Of a stretch of DNA of 64,000 nt, positions 34,862 through 45,227 are shown one piece after another. The notes below the pieces were generated by a model. The model was not told where the DNA came from, ran no database searches, and saw only the letters and a program-made list of their open reading frames with translations. This DNA comes from Serratia bockelmannii. Lineage in GTDB: Bacteria > Pseudomonadota > Gammaproteobacteria > Enterobacterales > Enterobacteriaceae. Position numbers and translations under genes: made by a program. The stretch is taken from positions 124,001-188,000 of the forward strand of contig NZ_VOUX01000003.1 in the NCBI RefSeq assembly GCF_008011855.1. Reading direction: 5' to 3'. Within the stretch, counting starts at the first letter, position 1, and each line of letters starts with the position of its first letter.

Positions 34862-35538
34862 GCCCCTTTCCCCGGGTTCTGGCCGCTGGCGCGTTTCTTG
34901 CGCCACAGCACGATCAGTGAGCCGACCAGCCCAACCACCAGCAATACCAGCGGCAACATCATCAGGCAGAACATCAGTTGATCTTCATACTTGCGGAACA
35001 CCGGGGTTTTCCCGAGGGCGAAGCCCAGCGTCGTCAGGATCAAGACCCACAGCAGGCCGCTCATCCAGTTGAAGAACTGGAAGCGCGCGTTGTTCAGGCC
35101 GGACAGGCCAGCGATGGTTGGCAGCAGGGTGCGCACGAAGGCCAGGAAGCGGCCGACCAGCAGGGCGGAAAGGCCGTGGCGGTGGAACAGGTTATGCGCA
35201 CGCTGATGGTAGTGGGCCGGCAGATGCGAAAGCCAGCCTTGCACCGTTCGCGTATTGCCGAGCCACCGGCCCTGTATATAGCTGACCCAGCAGCCCAGGC
35301 TGGCGGCGACGGTCAGGATAACGATGGTCAATGGGAAGCCCATGGTGCCTTTGGCGATCAGCACGCCGACCAGGATCAGCAGGCTGTCGCCCGGCAGGAA
35401 AGCGGCCGGCAGCAGCCCGTTTTCCAAAAACAGGATCATGAACAGCAGGATGTAGAGGGTCCACACCAGCGAAGGGTTCGCCAGCGTCTCAAAATCCTGC
35501 TGCCATAAGGCATGTATCAGTTCTTTAATGATATCCAT
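34858..35538 (-). CDS. yqjA: DedA-family membrane protein YqjA
   Basis: YqjA is an inner-membrane DedA-family protein needed, with YghB, for membrane potential, division and alkaline or drug resistance; DedA proteins take part in undecaprenyl phosphate or phospholipid flipping. The 226-aa product has the family motifs [20 protein letters not shown], with essential acidic residues, and [16 protein letters not shown] with the two essential arginines. AGGAAC precedes the ATG. It is the first gene of the yqjA-mzrA pair, which is Cpx-regulated in E. coli. Confidence 0.96.
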   Translation of the reverse strand: MDIIKELIHALWQQDFETLANPSLVWTLYILLFMILFLENGLLPAAFLPGDSLLILVGVLIAKGTMGFPLTIVILTVAASLGCWVSYIQGRWLGNTRTVQGWLSHLPAHYHQRAHNLFHRHGLSALLVGRFLAFVRTLLPTIAGLSGLNNARFQFFNWMSGLLWVLILTTLGFALGKTPVFRKYEDQLMFCLMMLPLVLLVVGLVGSLIVLWRKKRASGQNPGKGA

Positions 35539-35674
35539 CCGGTGTTCCTAAAACGTCATTGTTTATTTTTATCTCAGCGGTGGAACGGGCGTGGGCTGAA
35601 AACGCGCGGCGATCCTGAATGCTGATAACGATGAAACGGCGTTGCTTTAAGGTTTCTAAGCGGTGCGACACCGG

Positions 35675-36121
35675 TCATAGGTGGTAAGTCAGCGTGCCAC
35701 GGTACTGCATGTTACTTTCTTTCCATCCGGCCTGCCGACTCTGTTGCCTGGAGGCGTCCAGCATCCCGTCGACCTGGGCAAGCCGGTTGGGGGCCGGCGT
35801 GTCCTGGCGGGGGAAGCGAATTCGGTAGCCCGGCTCTGCGGCCAGGGTATAGACCGGCACCGGCAGGGAGGAGGCGAGCAGCGAGCCGGAGAAAGAGTGC
35901 GCTCTGGGCAGCAGCAGCGGCAACTTGCCGGGGGCTTTGCGGCGCGCTTCGGCCGGCGCCCGATACACCTGATCATAGGGGGAAAGCGCCGGCTCCGCCA
36001 ACAGCGGCAGGCTGCTCAGCGCGCTGGGGGTGGGCTTGGGTGACGCCACGCATAGCTGTGGGCCGGAGACCGAACCGGTCCAGCAGAAAACAGCAATCAG
36101 CATGGCAAACAACCAGCGCAT
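35675..36121 (-). CDS. Hypothetical exported protein, 148 aa
   Basis: I do not recognise this protein. A signal peptide (MRWLFAMLIAVFCWTGSVSG) is followed by a Pro/Leu/Arg-rich, low-complexity mature part with no known motif. The ATG has GGGACG at a long distance. It sits between exuR and yqjA on the same strand. Codon use is host-like. The open frame is intact and GC-rich, so a chance frame cannot be excluded. Confidence 0.55.
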   Translation of the reverse strand: MRWLFAMLIAVFCWTGSVSGPQLCVASPKPTPSALSSLPLLAEPALSPYDQVYRAPAEARRKAPGKLPLLLPRAHSFSGSLLASSLPVPVYTLAAEPGYRIRFPRQDTPAPNRLAQVDGMLDASRQQSRQAGWKESNMQYRGTLTYHL

Positions 36122-36307
36122 TTATTCGCGTCCCGCCCCCGCAGCAATGGGTAAAAAAGTGGGCTAACTCTACCAAAATAGCACGATTGGCAACAGGGAA
36201 ATCTACGTTGCCGACGGTGAAATAGTACACGGCAAACGGCGGTTCCGGCATCGATTCAGCGGATTTTACATTACCTGACATAAGCCGACGGTTTTTGACC
36301 GCCGTGG

Positions 36308-37084
36308 CTATTTCGGCTCGTGGCCCACGCCATCCAGATGCACCACCGGATTCTCGGCGAACAGGTAGCGATCGGCGTTGTATTCGAAGTCGTCGCTGGT
36401 GGCGTTGAACAGCATCTGCTTGGTGTTTTCCAGGTGCTGCCACATCGCCAGTTTGGCGGCGTAAGGATCTTTGCGCATCAGCGCCTTGAGGATCTGATCG
36501 TGATCGTCGCACCAGCTGGCGATCGAACGTTCGTCGATATGCTCGTGCAGTTTCTTCCAGTAAGGGTTGTTGACCCGCTGCACCCACATTTTTTCCACGA
36601 TGGTGGCCATGGCGGTGTTCTGGGTGGCCAGCGCCACCTGCACGTGGAACTTCAGATCCCACTGCGAGTCGCGGAAACGATCCTCTTTGCGGGCATGCTC
36701 CTGGATCTCCATCAGTTGCACGATATCCTGCTTGGTCACCTGGGTGGCGGCAAATTCGGCGATGTTGCTTTCTATCAGTTGGCGCGCCTGCAGCAGTTCA
36801 AACGGGCCGGCGGTGGCGAACTCGATGCTGTCGCCCGGCACCACCAGGTGTTTTTGCTGGTTGGACACCACGTGGATCCCGGATCCCTTGCGCACGTCCA
36901 CATAGCCTTCGACTTCCAGCATGATGATCGCCTCGCGCACCACGGTGCGGCTGACATTCATCTCTTCGGCGATGTATCGCTCGGCCGGCAGTTTGTCGCC
37001 TACCGGGTAGCGGCCGCTTTCGATACGTTGCTTAAGCTCGGCGGCCAGTTGCTGATACAGGCGTCTGGTTTCAGTGAATTCCAT
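36308..37084 (-). CDS. exuR: Hexuronate regulon repressor ExuR (GntR family)
   Basis: ExuR represses exuT, uxaCA and related genes until galacturonate- or glucuronate-derived inducers appear. The 258-aa product has a GntR winged helix at the N-terminus ([30 protein letters not shown]) and a FadR-type FCD effector domain with metal-binding His residues ([12 protein letters not shown]). The start at 37084 (MEFTETRR) agrees with E. coli; a longer frame to 37156 was rejected. It is downstream of exuT on the same strand with its own operator-like site. Confidence 0.96.
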   Translation of the reverse strand: MEFTETRRLYQQLAAELKQRIESGRYPVGDKLPAERYIAEEMNVSRTVVREAIIMLEVEGYVDVRKGSGIHVVSNQQKHLVVPGDSIEFATAGPFELLQARQLIESNIAEFAATQVTKQDIVQLMEIQEHARKEDRFRDSQWDLKFHVQVALATQNTAMATIVEKMWVQRVNNPYWKKLHEHIDERSIASWCDDHDQILKALMRKDPYAAKLAMWQHLENTKQMLFNATSDDFEYNADRYLFAENPVVHLDGVGHEPK

Positions 37085-37131
37085 AGTGAATGCTCTATAC
37101 GGTGCGGTGGGAAGGGGCGCGTGGCCATCGG

Positions 37132-37150
37132 ATTTGTTATACCACTTATT
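37132..37150. promoter_or_regulatory. ExuR/UxuR-like box upstream of exuR
   Basis: TTGTTATACCACTT matches the core GGTATACC of the ExuR/UxuR operator at 7 of 8 positions (GTTATACC). Position 50-65 bp ahead of the exuR start fits autoregulation. Confidence 0.5.
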
Positions 37151-37202
37151 CGGCACCGCTGCCAGAGGAGCAAGGGGCCCGGCGCAGCGGCCGGGCGGGG
37201 GA

Positions 37203-38501
37203 TCAGCTGCGCGCCGGGGTGGGCTGCAGCGCGGCGGGTTGCGGTTCGGCGGCCGGGCGGTTTTGCAACACCGTCCAGATGACGATGGCGCCGAGAATGT
37301 CGAAGACCGACAGCGCGGCGAACAGCGGGCTGAAGCCGAGGGTGTCCGCCAGGGCGCCGACCACCAGGGCGAACAGCGTGCTGGCGGTCCAGGCCGCCAT
37401 GCCGGTCAGCCCGTTGGCGGTCGCCACCTCATTGCGGCCGAACACGTCGGAAGAGAGGGTGATCAACGCGCCGGACAGCGCCTGATGGGCGAAGCCCCCG
37501 ACGCACAGCAGCGCGATAGCCGCGTAAGGGCTGGTGAACAGGCCGATCATGCCGGGGCCGATCATCAACACCGCCCCCATCGTCACCACCAGCTTGCGTG
37601 AGACGATCAGGTTGACCTTGAAATACTTCTGGAACAGCGGTGGCAGATAACCGCCGACGATGCAGCCGAGATCGGCAAACAGCATCGGCATCCAGGCGAA
37701 CATGGCGATCTCTTTCAGGTTAAAGCCGTAGGCCTTGAACATGAACAGCGGGATCCAGGCGTTGAAGGTGCCCCACGCCGGCTCCGCGAGAAAGCGCGGC
37801 AACGCGATGCCCCAGAACTGGCGATTGCGCACGATCTGCCAGGCGGACATCTTTTTGGCGTTAGAGGTCTGGTGCTGCGCTTCCTGGCCTTCGAGGATGT
37901 AACGGCGTTCTTCCTGGCTCAGTTTCTTCTGATCTTTCGGGTGTTTGTAGAACAGCAGCCAGCAGATGGCCCAGATCAGGCTCAGCACGCCGGTGATAAT
38001 GAACGCCATCTCCCAGCTGTGCGCGACGATGGCCCATACCACCAGCGGCGGGGCGATCATGCCGCCGATCGACGAGCCCACGTTGAAATAGCCGACGGCG
38101 ATCGAACGCTCTTTGGCCGGAAACCATTCGCTGCTGGCCTTCAGCCCGGCGGGGATCATTGCCGCTTCCGCCATGCCGACCGCGCCGCGCGCCAACGCCA
38201 GCCCGCCCCAACTGTTGGCCAGCGCGGTGCCCATGCAGAACAGCGCCCACAGAATGGCGAACATGGCGTAGCCGACCTTGGTGCCCAGCACGTCCAGCAC
38301 GTAGCCCGCCACCGGTTGCATCACGGTGTAGCACGCGGAGTAGGCGGCGACGATATAGGAATACTGTTGGGTGGTGATGTGCAGCGTATCTTCCAGCGTC
38401 GGCGCCGCCACGGCAATGGCGTTGCGGGTCAGGTAACCCAGCACGGTGCCGACGGTCACCAGCCCGATCATGTACCAGCGTAACCCTTTAATTTTACGCA
38501 T
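37203..38501 (-). CDS. exuT: Hexuronate transporter ExuT (MFS)
   Basis: ExuT imports galacturonate and glucuronate by proton symport across the inner membrane. The 432-aa product is a 12-helix MFS protein of the anion:cation symporter group, with [21 protein letters not shown] at the start and [28 protein letters not shown] between helices 4 and 5. The cytosolic C-tail is Pro/Ala-rich. It is divergent from uxaC, sharing a 300-bp control region, and precedes exuR. Confidence 0.95.
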   Translation of the reverse strand: MRKIKGLRWYMIGLVTVGTVLGYLTRNAIAVAAPTLEDTLHITTQQYSYIVAAYSACYTVMQPVAGYVLDVLGTKVGYAMFAILWALFCMGTALANSWGGLALARGAVGMAEAAMIPAGLKASSEWFPAKERSIAVGYFNVGSSIGGMIAPPLVVWAIVAHSWEMAFIITGVLSLIWAICWLLFYKHPKDQKKLSQEERRYILEGQEAQHQTSNAKKMSAWQIVRNRQFWGIALPRFLAEPAWGTFNAWIPLFMFKAYGFNLKEIAMFAWMPMLFADLGCIVGGYLPPLFQKYFKVNLIVSRKLVVTMGAVLMIGPGMIGLFTSPYAAIALLCVGGFAHQALSGALITLSSDVFGRNEVATANGLTGMAAWTASTLFALVVGALADTLGFSPLFAALSVFDILGAIVIWTVLQNRPAAEPQPAALQPTPARS

Positions 38502-38555
38502 CCGAAATGTCTCCCCGTTTGAAGGTATGGCCGGCGATGCGGCTGGCGAGACAAT

Positions 38556-38572
38556 AACCTGTCATACAGGTT
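38556..38572. promoter_or_regulatory. Perfect dyad of GntR/FadR type between exuT and uxaC
   Basis: AACCTGTCATACAGGTT has perfect 7-bp arms around CAT and fits the GT-N3-AC core of FadR-subfamily regulators. It lies 55 bp upstream of exuT. Its arms differ from the ExuR consensus (GGTATACC), so the binder could be ExuR or another GntR protein. Confidence 0.5.
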
Positions 38573-38577
38573 TAAAA

Positions 38578-38593
38578 GTTGAGTGATATCACA
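38578..38593. promoter_or_regulatory. CRP-like half-conserved site
   Basis: GTTGA-N6-TCACA keeps one perfect CRP half and part of the other, between exuT and uxaC. Both genes are catabolite-controlled in E. coli. Confidence 0.35.
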
Positions 38594-38734
38594 AAAGGAA
38601 TTATTCGCCTGAGCGATACTGTCGCCGGTGAAATAGGGCGTTTATGCCGCACATTTGCCGTAAAAACGAGCTAAAAAGGGATTGAAGGATAGCAGAACGG
38701 CAGATGGCGGGAAAAATTTGCTGGACGCTCGCTA

Positions 38735-38752
38735 AAATTGGTGTGATAACTT
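38735..38752. promoter_or_regulatory. ExuR-like box upstream of uxaC
   Basis: AAATTGGTGTGATAACTT carries a perfect left half (AAATTGGT) of the ExuR/UxuR operator and a degenerate right half, 50-67 bp before uxaC. Confidence 0.4.
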
Positions 38753-38801
38753 TTGTGATTCGATCCCTGTGCCGCACGGCAAGTAAGGTAAGGAGCCCGA
38801 G

Positions 38802-40214
38802 ATGGCGACGTTTTTGAGCGAAGATTTCCTGCTGGACAGCGAATTTGCCCGGCGTTTGTACCATGACTACGCGGCGCAGCAGCCGATTTTCGACTACCAC
38901 TGCCATTTGCCGCCGCAGCAGATTGCGGAGAATACCCGCTTCAGCAACCTGTACGATATCTGGCTGCGGGGCGATCACTACAAATGGCGGGCGATGCGCA
39001 CCAACGGCGTGGCAGAGCGGCTGTGCACCGGCGATGCGGGCGATCGCGAGAAATTCGACGCCTGGGCCGCCACGGTGCCGCACACCATCGGCAACCCGCT
39101 CTATCACTGGACGCATCTGGAGCTGCGCCGGCCGTTCGGCATCACGGATACGCTGTTGTCGCCGGCCACGGCGGATGAAATCTGGCAGCGCGGCAATGCG
39201 CTGCTGGCGCAGGATGAGTTTCGCGCACGTGGCATCATGCAGCAGATGAATGTGAAAATGGTCGGCACCACCGACGATCCGATCGACGATCTGCGCCATC
39301 ATCGGGCGATCGCCGACGATCATAGCTTCGATATCAAGGTGCTGCCGAGCTGGCGGCCGGACAAAGCTTTCACCATCGATGCGCCCGGCTTCAACGACTA
39401 TCTGCGGCAGCTGGAGGCGGCGGCGGACACCGCCATCGGCCGCTTCAGCGCGCTGTGCGACGCCCTGTACAAGCGCATGGATCACTTCGCCACTCACGGT
39501 TGCAAAGTGGCCGATCATGCGCTGGACGTGGTGGTGTTCGGCGAGGCCGATGAAGCGGCGCTGGATGCGATCCTGCTGCGCCGCCTGAACGGCGAGCTGC
39601 CGACGCCGGAACAGAGCGCCCAGTTCAAAAGCGCTGTGCTGCTGTTTTTGGCTGGCGAATACCGGCGCCGAGGCTGGGTGCAGCAGTATCACATTGGCGC
39701 GCTGCGCAATAACAACAGCCGCATGTTGGCCGCCGTCGGGCCGGATATCGGCTTCGACTCGATCAACGACCGGCCGCTGGCGGAACCGCTGTCGCGGCTG
39801 CTGGATGCTCAGGCGCGGCAGGGCGGTCTGCCAAAAACCATTCTCTATTGCCTCAATCCGCGCGATAACGAAGTGATCGGCACCATGATCGGCAATTTTC
39901 AGGGGGAAGGCACGCCGGGCAAGATGCAGTTCGGTTCCGGTTGGTGGTTCAACGATCAGAAGGACGGCATGCAGCGCCAAATGACGCAGCTGGCCCAGCT
40001 CGGGTTGCTGAGCCGCTTCGTCGGCATGCTGACCGACAGTCGCAGCTTCCTGTCGTATACGCGGCATGAATACTTCCGCCGCATCCTTTGCCAGATGATC
40101 GGCCGTTGGGTGGCGGACGGCGAAGCGCCGGCGGATATCGCGCTGCTGGGCGAGATGGTGAAAAACATCTGCTTCGACAACGCCAAAAACTATTTCGCCA
40201 TCGAACTGGCGTAG
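38802..40214 (+). CDS. uxaC: Glucuronate (uronate) isomerase
   Basis: UxaC isomerises D-glucuronate to D-fructuronate and D-galacturonate to D-tagaturonate in the cytosol. The 470-aa product (same length as E. coli) belongs to the amidohydrolase superfamily, with the metal-binding YHCHLPP near residue 33. [12 protein letters not shown] and the late [21 protein letters not shown] are conserved. AAGGAG lies ahead of the ATG. It is the first gene of uxaCA; no uxaB is present here. Confidence 0.97.
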   Translation: MATFLSEDFLLDSEFARRLYHDYAAQQPIFDYHCHLPPQQIAENTRFSNLYDIWLRGDHYKWRAMRTNGVAERLCTGDAGDREKFDAWAATVPHTIGNPLYHWTHLELRRPFGITDTLLSPATADEIWQRGNALLAQDEFRARGIMQQMNVKMVGTTDDPIDDLRHHRAIADDHSFDIKVLPSWRPDKAFTIDAPGFNDYLRQLEAAADTAIGRFSALCDALYKRMDHFATHGCKVADHALDVVVFGEADEAALDAILLRRLNGELPTPEQSAQFKSAVLLFLAGEYRRRGWVQQYHIGALRNNNSRMLAAVGPDIGFDSINDRPLAEPLSRLLDAQARQGGLPKTILYCLNPRDNEVIGTMIGNFQGEGTPGKMQFGSGWWFNDQKDGMQRQMTQLAQLGLLSRFVGMLTDSRSFLSYTRHEYFRRILCQMIGRWVADGEAPADIALLGEMVKNICFDNAKNYFAIELA

Positions 40215-40234
40215 CCGTTATCCGGGACTGGTTT

Positions 40235-41722
40235 ATGCAAAGTACGATAAAGATTCACGAGCAGGATAACGTGGCGGTGGCGCTGCGCGATCTGGCCGCC
40301 GGAGAAATGCTTGAGTTGGGCGGGGAGCGTATTCAGCTGGCGCAGCCGGTGGCGCGCGGGCACAAGTTTGCGCTCGGCCCGATCGCCGAGGGCGAAGACA
40401 TCATCAAATACGGCCAGCCGATCGGCCATGCGCTCGCGGCCATTGCGCCTGGGGAGCACATTCATTCGCAAAACGCCAAAACCAACCTGAGCGATCTGGA
40501 CAGCTACCGTTACCAGCCGCAGTTCCCGGCGTTGCCGCCGCAGGCGGCGGATCGCGAGGTGCAGCTGTACCGCCGGGCCGGCGGCGACGTGGGGATCCGC
40601 AACGAGCTGTGGATCGTGCCGACCGTCGGCTGCGTCAACGGCATCGCCCGCCAGATCCAGCAGCGCTTTTTGCAGCAAACGCAGGCGGAGGGGATCGACG
40701 GCGTGCATCTGTTCAGCCATCCGTTCGGCTGCTCGCAGCTGGGGCAGGATCATGCCAACACCCGCATCATGCTGCAGAACATGGCGCGCCATCCCAATGC
40801 CGGCGCGGTGCTGGTGATCGGGTTGGGGTGCGAGAACAATCAGGTAGATGCTTTTCGCGCCACGCTGGGGATGGCGGACGAGCGGCGGCTGCGCTTTATG
40901 GTGTGCCAACAACAGGACGACGAGGTGGAAGCCGGGCTGGCGCTGTTGCACGAGCTGTACCGGGAGATGCGCCACGATCGCCGCGAGCCGGGCCGCCTGA
41001 GCGAGTTGAAGTTCGGCCTGGAGTGCGGCGGTTCGGACGGATTGTCGGGTATCACCGCCAACCCGCTGCTGGGGCGCTTTTCCGACTATGTGATAGCCAA
41101 CGGCGGCACCACGGTGCTGACCGAAGTGCCGGAGATGTTCGGTGCCGAGCGCATTCTGATGAGCCGCTGCCGCGATGGGGAGACCTTCGAAAAAACCGTC
41201 GATATGATCAACGATTTCAAACGCTATTTCATCGCCCATCAACAGCCAATTTATGAGAATCCGTCGCCGGGCAACAAGGCCGGCGGCATCACTACGCTGG
41301 AGGAGAAATCGCTCGGCTGCACCCAAAAAGCGGGGCTAAGCCAGGTGGTAGACGTGCTGAAATACGGCGAGCGGCTGCGTGTGCCGGGGCTGAATCTGCT
41401 CAGCGCGCCGGGCAACGATGCGGTGGCGACCAGCGCGCTGGCCGGCGCCGGCTGCCATATGGTGCTGTTCAGCACCGGGCGCGGCACGCCGTACGGCGGC
41501 TTTGTGCCGACGGTGAAGCTGGCGACCAACAGCGAGCTGGCGGCGAAGAAACCGCATTGGATCGATTTCGACGCCGGCGGCCTGATCCACGGCGTGGCGA
41601 TGGAGACCTTGCTCGGCTGCTTCGTCGATCTGATCGTCGAGATCGCCAACGGCCGCCCGGCGCGCAATGAAGCCAACGATTTCCGCGAGCTGGCGATCTT
41701 TAAAAGCGGGGTGACGCTCTAA
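40235..41722 (+). CDS. uxaA: Altronate dehydratase
   Basis: UxaA dehydrates D-altronate to 2-keto-3-deoxygluconate in the galacturonate branch, using iron. The 495-aa product has the N-terminal SAF-like domain (about residues 1-95) and the C-terminal catalytic domain with cysteines in HPFGCSQLGQD, GLGCENNQ and FGLECGGSDGLSG. It begins 20 bp after uxaC; the start at 40235 (MQSTIKIHEQDNVAVAL) fits E. coli, and the longer frame overlaps uxaC. A strong terminator follows. Confidence 0.97.
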   Translation: MQSTIKIHEQDNVAVALRDLAAGEMLELGGERIQLAQPVARGHKFALGPIAEGEDIIKYGQPIGHALAAIAPGEHIHSQNAKTNLSDLDSYRYQPQFPALPPQAADREVQLYRRAGGDVGIRNELWIVPTVGCVNGIARQIQQRFLQQTQAEGIDGVHLFSHPFGCSQLGQDHANTRIMLQNMARHPNAGAVLVIGLGCENNQVDAFRATLGMADERRLRFMVCQQQDDEVEAGLALLHELYREMRHDRREPGRLSELKFGLECGGSDGLSGITANPLLGRFSDYVIANGGTTVLTEVPEMFGAERILMSRCRDGETFEKTVDMINDFKRYFIAHQQPIYENPSPGNKAGGITTLEEKSLGCTQKAGLSQVVDVLKYGERLRVPGLNLLSAPGNDAVATSALAGAGCHMVLFSTGRGTPYGGFVPTVKLATNSELAAKKPHWIDFDAGGLIHGVAMETLLGCFVDLIVEIANGRPARNEANDFRELAIFKSGVTL

Positions 41723-41730
41723 AGCTGACA

Positions 41731-41758
41731 AAAAAGGCGCTCGAGGGAGCGCCTTTTT
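41731..41758. terminator. Bidirectional terminator between uxaA and sstT
   Basis: AAAAAGGCGCTC pairs with GAGCGCCTTTTT around a short loop, with T-runs on both strands, between convergent uxaA and sstT. Confidence 0.92.
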
Positions 41759-41774
41759 ATGAAGCAACGCGCGA

Positions 41775-43010
41775 TTAACGCACCTTCAGCGGGTCCTCGT
41801 TCGCCAGCCGTTGATCTTCCGCCTGGCAGGCCGCGGCGGTGAACAGCACGTCGGTGGAGGAGTTGAGGGCGGTTTCCGCCGAATCCTGCAGCACGCCGAT
41901 AATAAAGCCGACCGCCACCACCTGCATCGCCACGTCGTTCGGAATGCCGAACATGTTGCACGCCAGCGGAATCAGCAGCAGCGAGCCGCCGGCCACGCCG
42001 GAGGCGCCGCAGGCGCACAGGGCGGCCACCACGCTCAGCAGCAGGGCGGTCGGGACGTCCACCGCGATGCCCAGCGTGTTCACCGCCGCCAGCGTCAGCA
42101 CGGTGATGGTGATCGCCGCGCCGGCCATGTTGATGGTGGCGCCCAGCGGGATAGAAACCGAGTAGGTGTCCTCATTCAGGTTCAGCTTCTTGCACAGCTC
42201 CATGTTCACCGGAATGTTGGCGGCTGAACTGCGGGTGAAGAAGGCGGTCACGCCGCTCTCGCGCAGGCAGGCGAACACCAGCGGATACGGATTGCGGCGG
42301 ATTTTCCAGTAAACGATCAGCGGGTTGAGTACCAGCGCCACCAGCAGCATGCAGCCGAGCAGCACCATCAGCAACTGGGCGTAGCCCCACAGCACGCCGA
42401 AGCCGGTTTCCGCCAGCGTGGAAGCCACCAGGCCGAAGATGCCGAGCGGCGCACAGCGGATCACCGCGCGCACCACCAGCGTAACCGCATGGGACATGTC
42501 GTTGATCAGCCCCTTGGTGGTGTCGGAAGCGTGGCGCAGCGCCAGCCCCAGTCCGACGGCCCACGCCAGAATGCCAATGTAGTTGGCGTTAATCAGCGCA
42601 TGGAACGGGTTGGCCACTACGCTCAGCAGCAGGCCTTTCATCACGTCCACGATGCCGCCTGGCGGGGTGATGTCGGTCGCGCCGGTGGTCAGCGCCAGCG
42701 TGGAAGGGAAGATAAAGCTGACGACGACCGCCACCAGCGCCGCGGCGAAGGTGCCCAGCAGGTAGAGGAACAGAATGGGGCGAATGTTGGTTTTCTGTCC
42801 CTGCTTATGGTTGGCGATCGATGCCATCACCAGTATCAGCACCAGCAGCGGCGCTACCGCTTTCAGCGCGCCGACGAACAGGGTGCCGAGCAGGCCGACG
42901 GCCGCTGCGGCCGCCGGCGAAACCAGCGCCACCAGAATGCCGGCCACCAGGCCGACCATGATTTGTTTGACCAGGCTGCCCTGAGTAATCCTTTGTAGTA
43001 GTTTTTGCAT
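41775..43010 (-). CDS. sstT: Serine/threonine:sodium symporter SstT
   Basis: SstT imports L-serine and L-threonine with sodium across the inner membrane. The 411-aa product is a DAACS-family transporter with eight membrane helices and re-entrant loops. Family motifs seen are [20 protein letters not shown] (serine-rich re-entrant loop), [11 protein letters not shown] and the C-terminal [18 protein letters not shown]. The 411-residue length is usual. It stands alone between uxaA and alx. Confidence 0.97.
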   Translation of the reverse strand: MQKLLQRITQGSLVKQIMVGLVAGILVALVSPAAAAAVGLLGTLFVGALKAVAPLLVLILVMASIANHKQGQKTNIRPILFLYLLGTFAAALVAVVVSFIFPSTLALTTGATDITPPGGIVDVMKGLLLSVVANPFHALINANYIGILAWAVGLGLALRHASDTTKGLINDMSHAVTLVVRAVIRCAPLGIFGLVASTLAETGFGVLWGYAQLLMVLLGCMLLVALVLNPLIVYWKIRRNPYPLVFACLRESGVTAFFTRSSAANIPVNMELCKKLNLNEDTYSVSIPLGATINMAGAAITITVLTLAAVNTLGIAVDVPTALLLSVVAALCACGASGVAGGSLLLIPLACNMFGIPNDVAMQVVAVGFIIGVLQDSAETALNSSTDVLFTAAACQAEDQRLANEDPLKVR

Positions 43011-43240
43011 AGTGCTTCTCTTCCTGATGTTATCTGGCCGCCGCGGCGGGAACGACGCCGGGCAGCTTTATATGATTCTGTAACTAAGTGTGTTTGCCGA
43101 ATCAGTATTCAGTAATCGAATGAGGTTGGAAAGAGGCTAGGGTGAAATTCTGAGCGCGGATCAACACTTGATAACATACTGTTTACATTTGTGTGATCGC
43201 AATAACGTTTGGCGTTTTGGGGGAATTGCCAAACAATCGC

Positions 43241-43257
43241 GGGGCGACTAGCGCCCC
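43241..43257 (-). terminator. Possible terminator stem after alx
   Basis: GGGGCG and CGCCCC arms with a short loop lie about 17 bp after the alx stop. The T-run on the minus strand is poor (GCGATTGTTTGG), so termination strength is doubtful. Confidence 0.4.
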
Positions 43258-43273
43258 GGATAACAGATTGTGG

Positions 43274-44242
43274 TTATTTCTTGGCCAGACGATCGTTGCG
43301 ATGATTGACCCAGGCGTTGATCACCAAAGTGAGCGTCAGGATGCCCGCCACCACGCCGAGCGATAGGCCGATCGGGATGTGGAAGAAGTCGATTATCAGC
43401 ATCTTGATACCGATAAACACCAGGATCACCGACAGGCCGTATTTCAGCATCGAGAAACGTTCCGCCACGTTGGCCAGCAGGAAGTACATGGCGCGCAGGC
43501 CCATGATGGCGAACAGGTTAGAGGTCAGCACGATGAACGGGTCAGTGGTCACGGCGAAAATCGCCGGGATGCTGTCCACCGCGAAAATCACGTCGCTCAG
43601 TTCCACCAGGATCAGCACCAGCACCAGCGGGGTGGCGAACAGGATGCCGTTGTGGCGCACGAAGAAACGCTCGCCTTCCAGGCTGTCGGTCATGCGCAGG
43701 CGGCTGCGCAGCCATTTCACCAGCGGCTTGTCGCCGATCGCCGAATCATCTTCCTTCGCCAGCGCCATCTTGATACCGGTGAACAGCAGGAAAGCGCCGA
43801 ACAGATACAGCAGCCACTGGAACTGGCTGACCAGCCAGCTGCCGGCGAAGATCATGATGGTGCGTAGCACGATCGCCCCCAGCACGCCGTAGATCAGCAC
43901 CCGCCGCTGCAGGTTGGCCGGCACGGCGAAGTAGCTGAACAGCATCAGCCAGACGAACACGTTATCCACCGCCAGCGCTTTTTCGATCAGGTAGCCGGTC
44001 AGGAAGGCCAGCGCCTGGGTATCGGCGACGGCGCGCCCGGCGGTTTCATTCAGGTAGTACCAGAAACCGAAATTGAACAGCAGAGAGAGGCTGACCCACA
44101 CCAGCGACCAGCTGGCGGCCTGCTTCAGGGTCATGGTGTGCGCGCCTTTACGGCCCTGCAACAGGAGATCGATTGCGAGCATCACGACTATGACGGCGGC
44201 GAAGCTGCCCCATAACCACGGTGTGCCAACGGAATTCATCAT
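43274..44242 (-). CDS. alx: TerC-family manganese exporter Alx
   Basis: Alx is an inner-membrane TerC-family protein that exports manganese and is induced at high pH. The 322-aa product has about nine hydrophobic helices with the acidic transport motifs [13 protein letters not shown] and [20 protein letters not shown]. Start assignment: two adjacent ATG codons, the first (44240-44242) with AAGGAT at usable spacing. A yybP-ykoY type leader and an intrinsic terminator precede it, so expression is controlled after transcription begins. Confidence 0.96.
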   Translation of the reverse strand: MMNSVGTPWLWGSFAAVIVVMLAIDLLLQGRKGAHTMTLKQAASWSLVWVSLSLLFNFGFWYYLNETAGRAVADTQALAFLTGYLIEKALAVDNVFVWLMLFSYFAVPANLQRRVLIYGVLGAIVLRTIMIFAGSWLVSQFQWLLYLFGAFLLFTGIKMALAKEDDSAIGDKPLVKWLRSRLRMTDSLEGERFFVRHNGILFATPLVLVLILVELSDVIFAVDSIPAIFAVTTDPFIVLTSNLFAIMGLRAMYFLLANVAERFSMLKYGLSVILVFIGIKMLIIDFFHIPIGLSLGVVAGILTLTLVINAWVNHRNDRLAKK

Positions 44243-44255
44243 CAGAGGTATCCTT

Positions 44256-44293
44256 CAAAAACAAAAACGGCCAACGTCGGAAGACGCCAGCCG
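44256..44293 (-). terminator. Intrinsic terminator in the alx leader
   Basis: On the minus strand, CGGCTGGCGTC pairs with GACGTTGGCCG (one G-U) around TTCC, then TTTTTGTTTTT. It lies between the riboswitch and the alx start, a natural expression platform. Confidence 0.75.
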
Positions 44294-44307
44294 CTCTGTG
44301 AACGCTG

Positions 44308-44454
44308 CAAGCAAACCTCGCCTTCCGGCAAGGTCTCACTTACAACGTTGATGAAGGTGATTACACCTTTGACATCAGGTTGCCCGGTAACCGGATGCTT
44401 GCGCATCGTAATGACGATTGACCGGCAATGAAGTTACTCCCCTTTGCAGAGCAG
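44308..44454 (-). ncRNA. yybP-ykoY (PRE element) manganese/pH-responsive riboswitch of alx
   Basis: Read on the minus strand, the leader starts GCAAAGGGGAGTAAC and ends GAGACCTTGCCGGAAGGCGAGGTTTGCTTG, the two conserved halves of the yybP-ykoY motif that form the Mn2+ pocket. The intervening arm is variable, as known. Its place ahead of a TerC-family gene is the E. coli alx arrangement. Mn2+ and alkaline pH are expected to raise alx expression. Confidence 0.88.
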
Positions 44455-44494
44455 AAAGTAATGCAAAATGTGTCGGCGGTCAACGTGAATCGCG

Positions 44495-45226
44495 TTAGCC
44501 GGCCATCGCTTTTTGCGCGCCGAGGCTGACGACGAATCCCTGCAGCAGCAGGCGGCTGAACGGCGTGTCGCTAACCTGTTGTTGTTGCTGCTGATAGCGG
44601 GCCTGCTGCTCGGGATGCAGCTCGCCGAGCCACTGCAGATACTGGCTCATCACCGCGCCGTTGAATTCCGGGTGGAACTGGGTGGTCAGGGCATGATCGC
44701 CATAGCGCAGGATCTGGTGCGCATCCTGCTGCGAACGCGCCAGCGTCTGCGCGCCGGCGGGCGGCGTCAGCACGCTCTGCGAGTGGATCAGGTTGGCTTT
44801 GAAGCGCGGCGGCAGCAGGGTGAGCCGCCGGTCTTCGGCCGCGGCGGGCAGCAGTTCGATCTCCAGCGTGCCGACCTCCATGCCCTGCGGGTGGTAACCC
44901 ACTTCGCCGCCGAGCGCGTAGGCCAACAGCTGGTGGCCGTAGCAGACGCCGAACAGCGGCAGTTTGATCGCCATTGCCTGGCGCAGCCATTCGGCGGCCT
45001 CCTCGCTCCACGGCAGCCGTTCGGTCACCATCGCCGGCGAGCCGGTGATGACCACGCCGCAATAGGCGGCCGGCGGCAACGGCCGCTCGCCGGCGGGCAG
45101 ATGCACGATGTGCGCGCGTTCGGCGTCGATGTTGCCCTGTTGCAGAAACATGCCTTCAAAGTTGGCCAATTCCTGACGAATGGCCTGCGGCGCGTCGCCG
45201 GTTTGCATCACGAGCAGCGGTTTCAT
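44495..45226 (-). CDS. Class I glutamine amidotransferase-like protein
   Basis: The 243-aa product is a GMP-synthase-like class I amidotransferase domain standing alone. The nucleophile elbow is FGVCYGHQLLAYALGG with Cys95, and the His-Glu pair is in TTQFHPEFNG. Such proteins include gamma-glutamyl hydrolases such as PuuD relatives and uncharacterised GuaA-like glutaminases; the substrate is not evident. It begins 1 bp after the ygjR stop, so the two are probably translated together. C-terminal residues 205-225 are Gln-rich. Confidence 0.85.
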   Translation of the reverse strand: MKPLLVMQTGDAPQAIRQELANFEGMFLQQGNIDAERAHIVHLPAGERPLPPAAYCGVVITGSPAMVTERLPWSEEAAEWLRQAMAIKLPLFGVCYGHQLLAYALGGEVGYHPQGMEVGTLEIELLPAAAEDRRLTLLPPRFKANLIHSQSVLTPPAGAQTLARSQQDAHQILRYGDHALTTQFHPEFNGAVMSQYLQWLGELHPEQQARYQQQQQQVSDTPFSRLLLQGFVVSLGAQKAMAG

Positions 45227-45227
45227 C

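Noticed and set aside
38601-40067. 488-codon minus-strand frame opposite uxaC
   Set aside because: Shadow of uxaC; no ribosome-binding site and no family resemblance.
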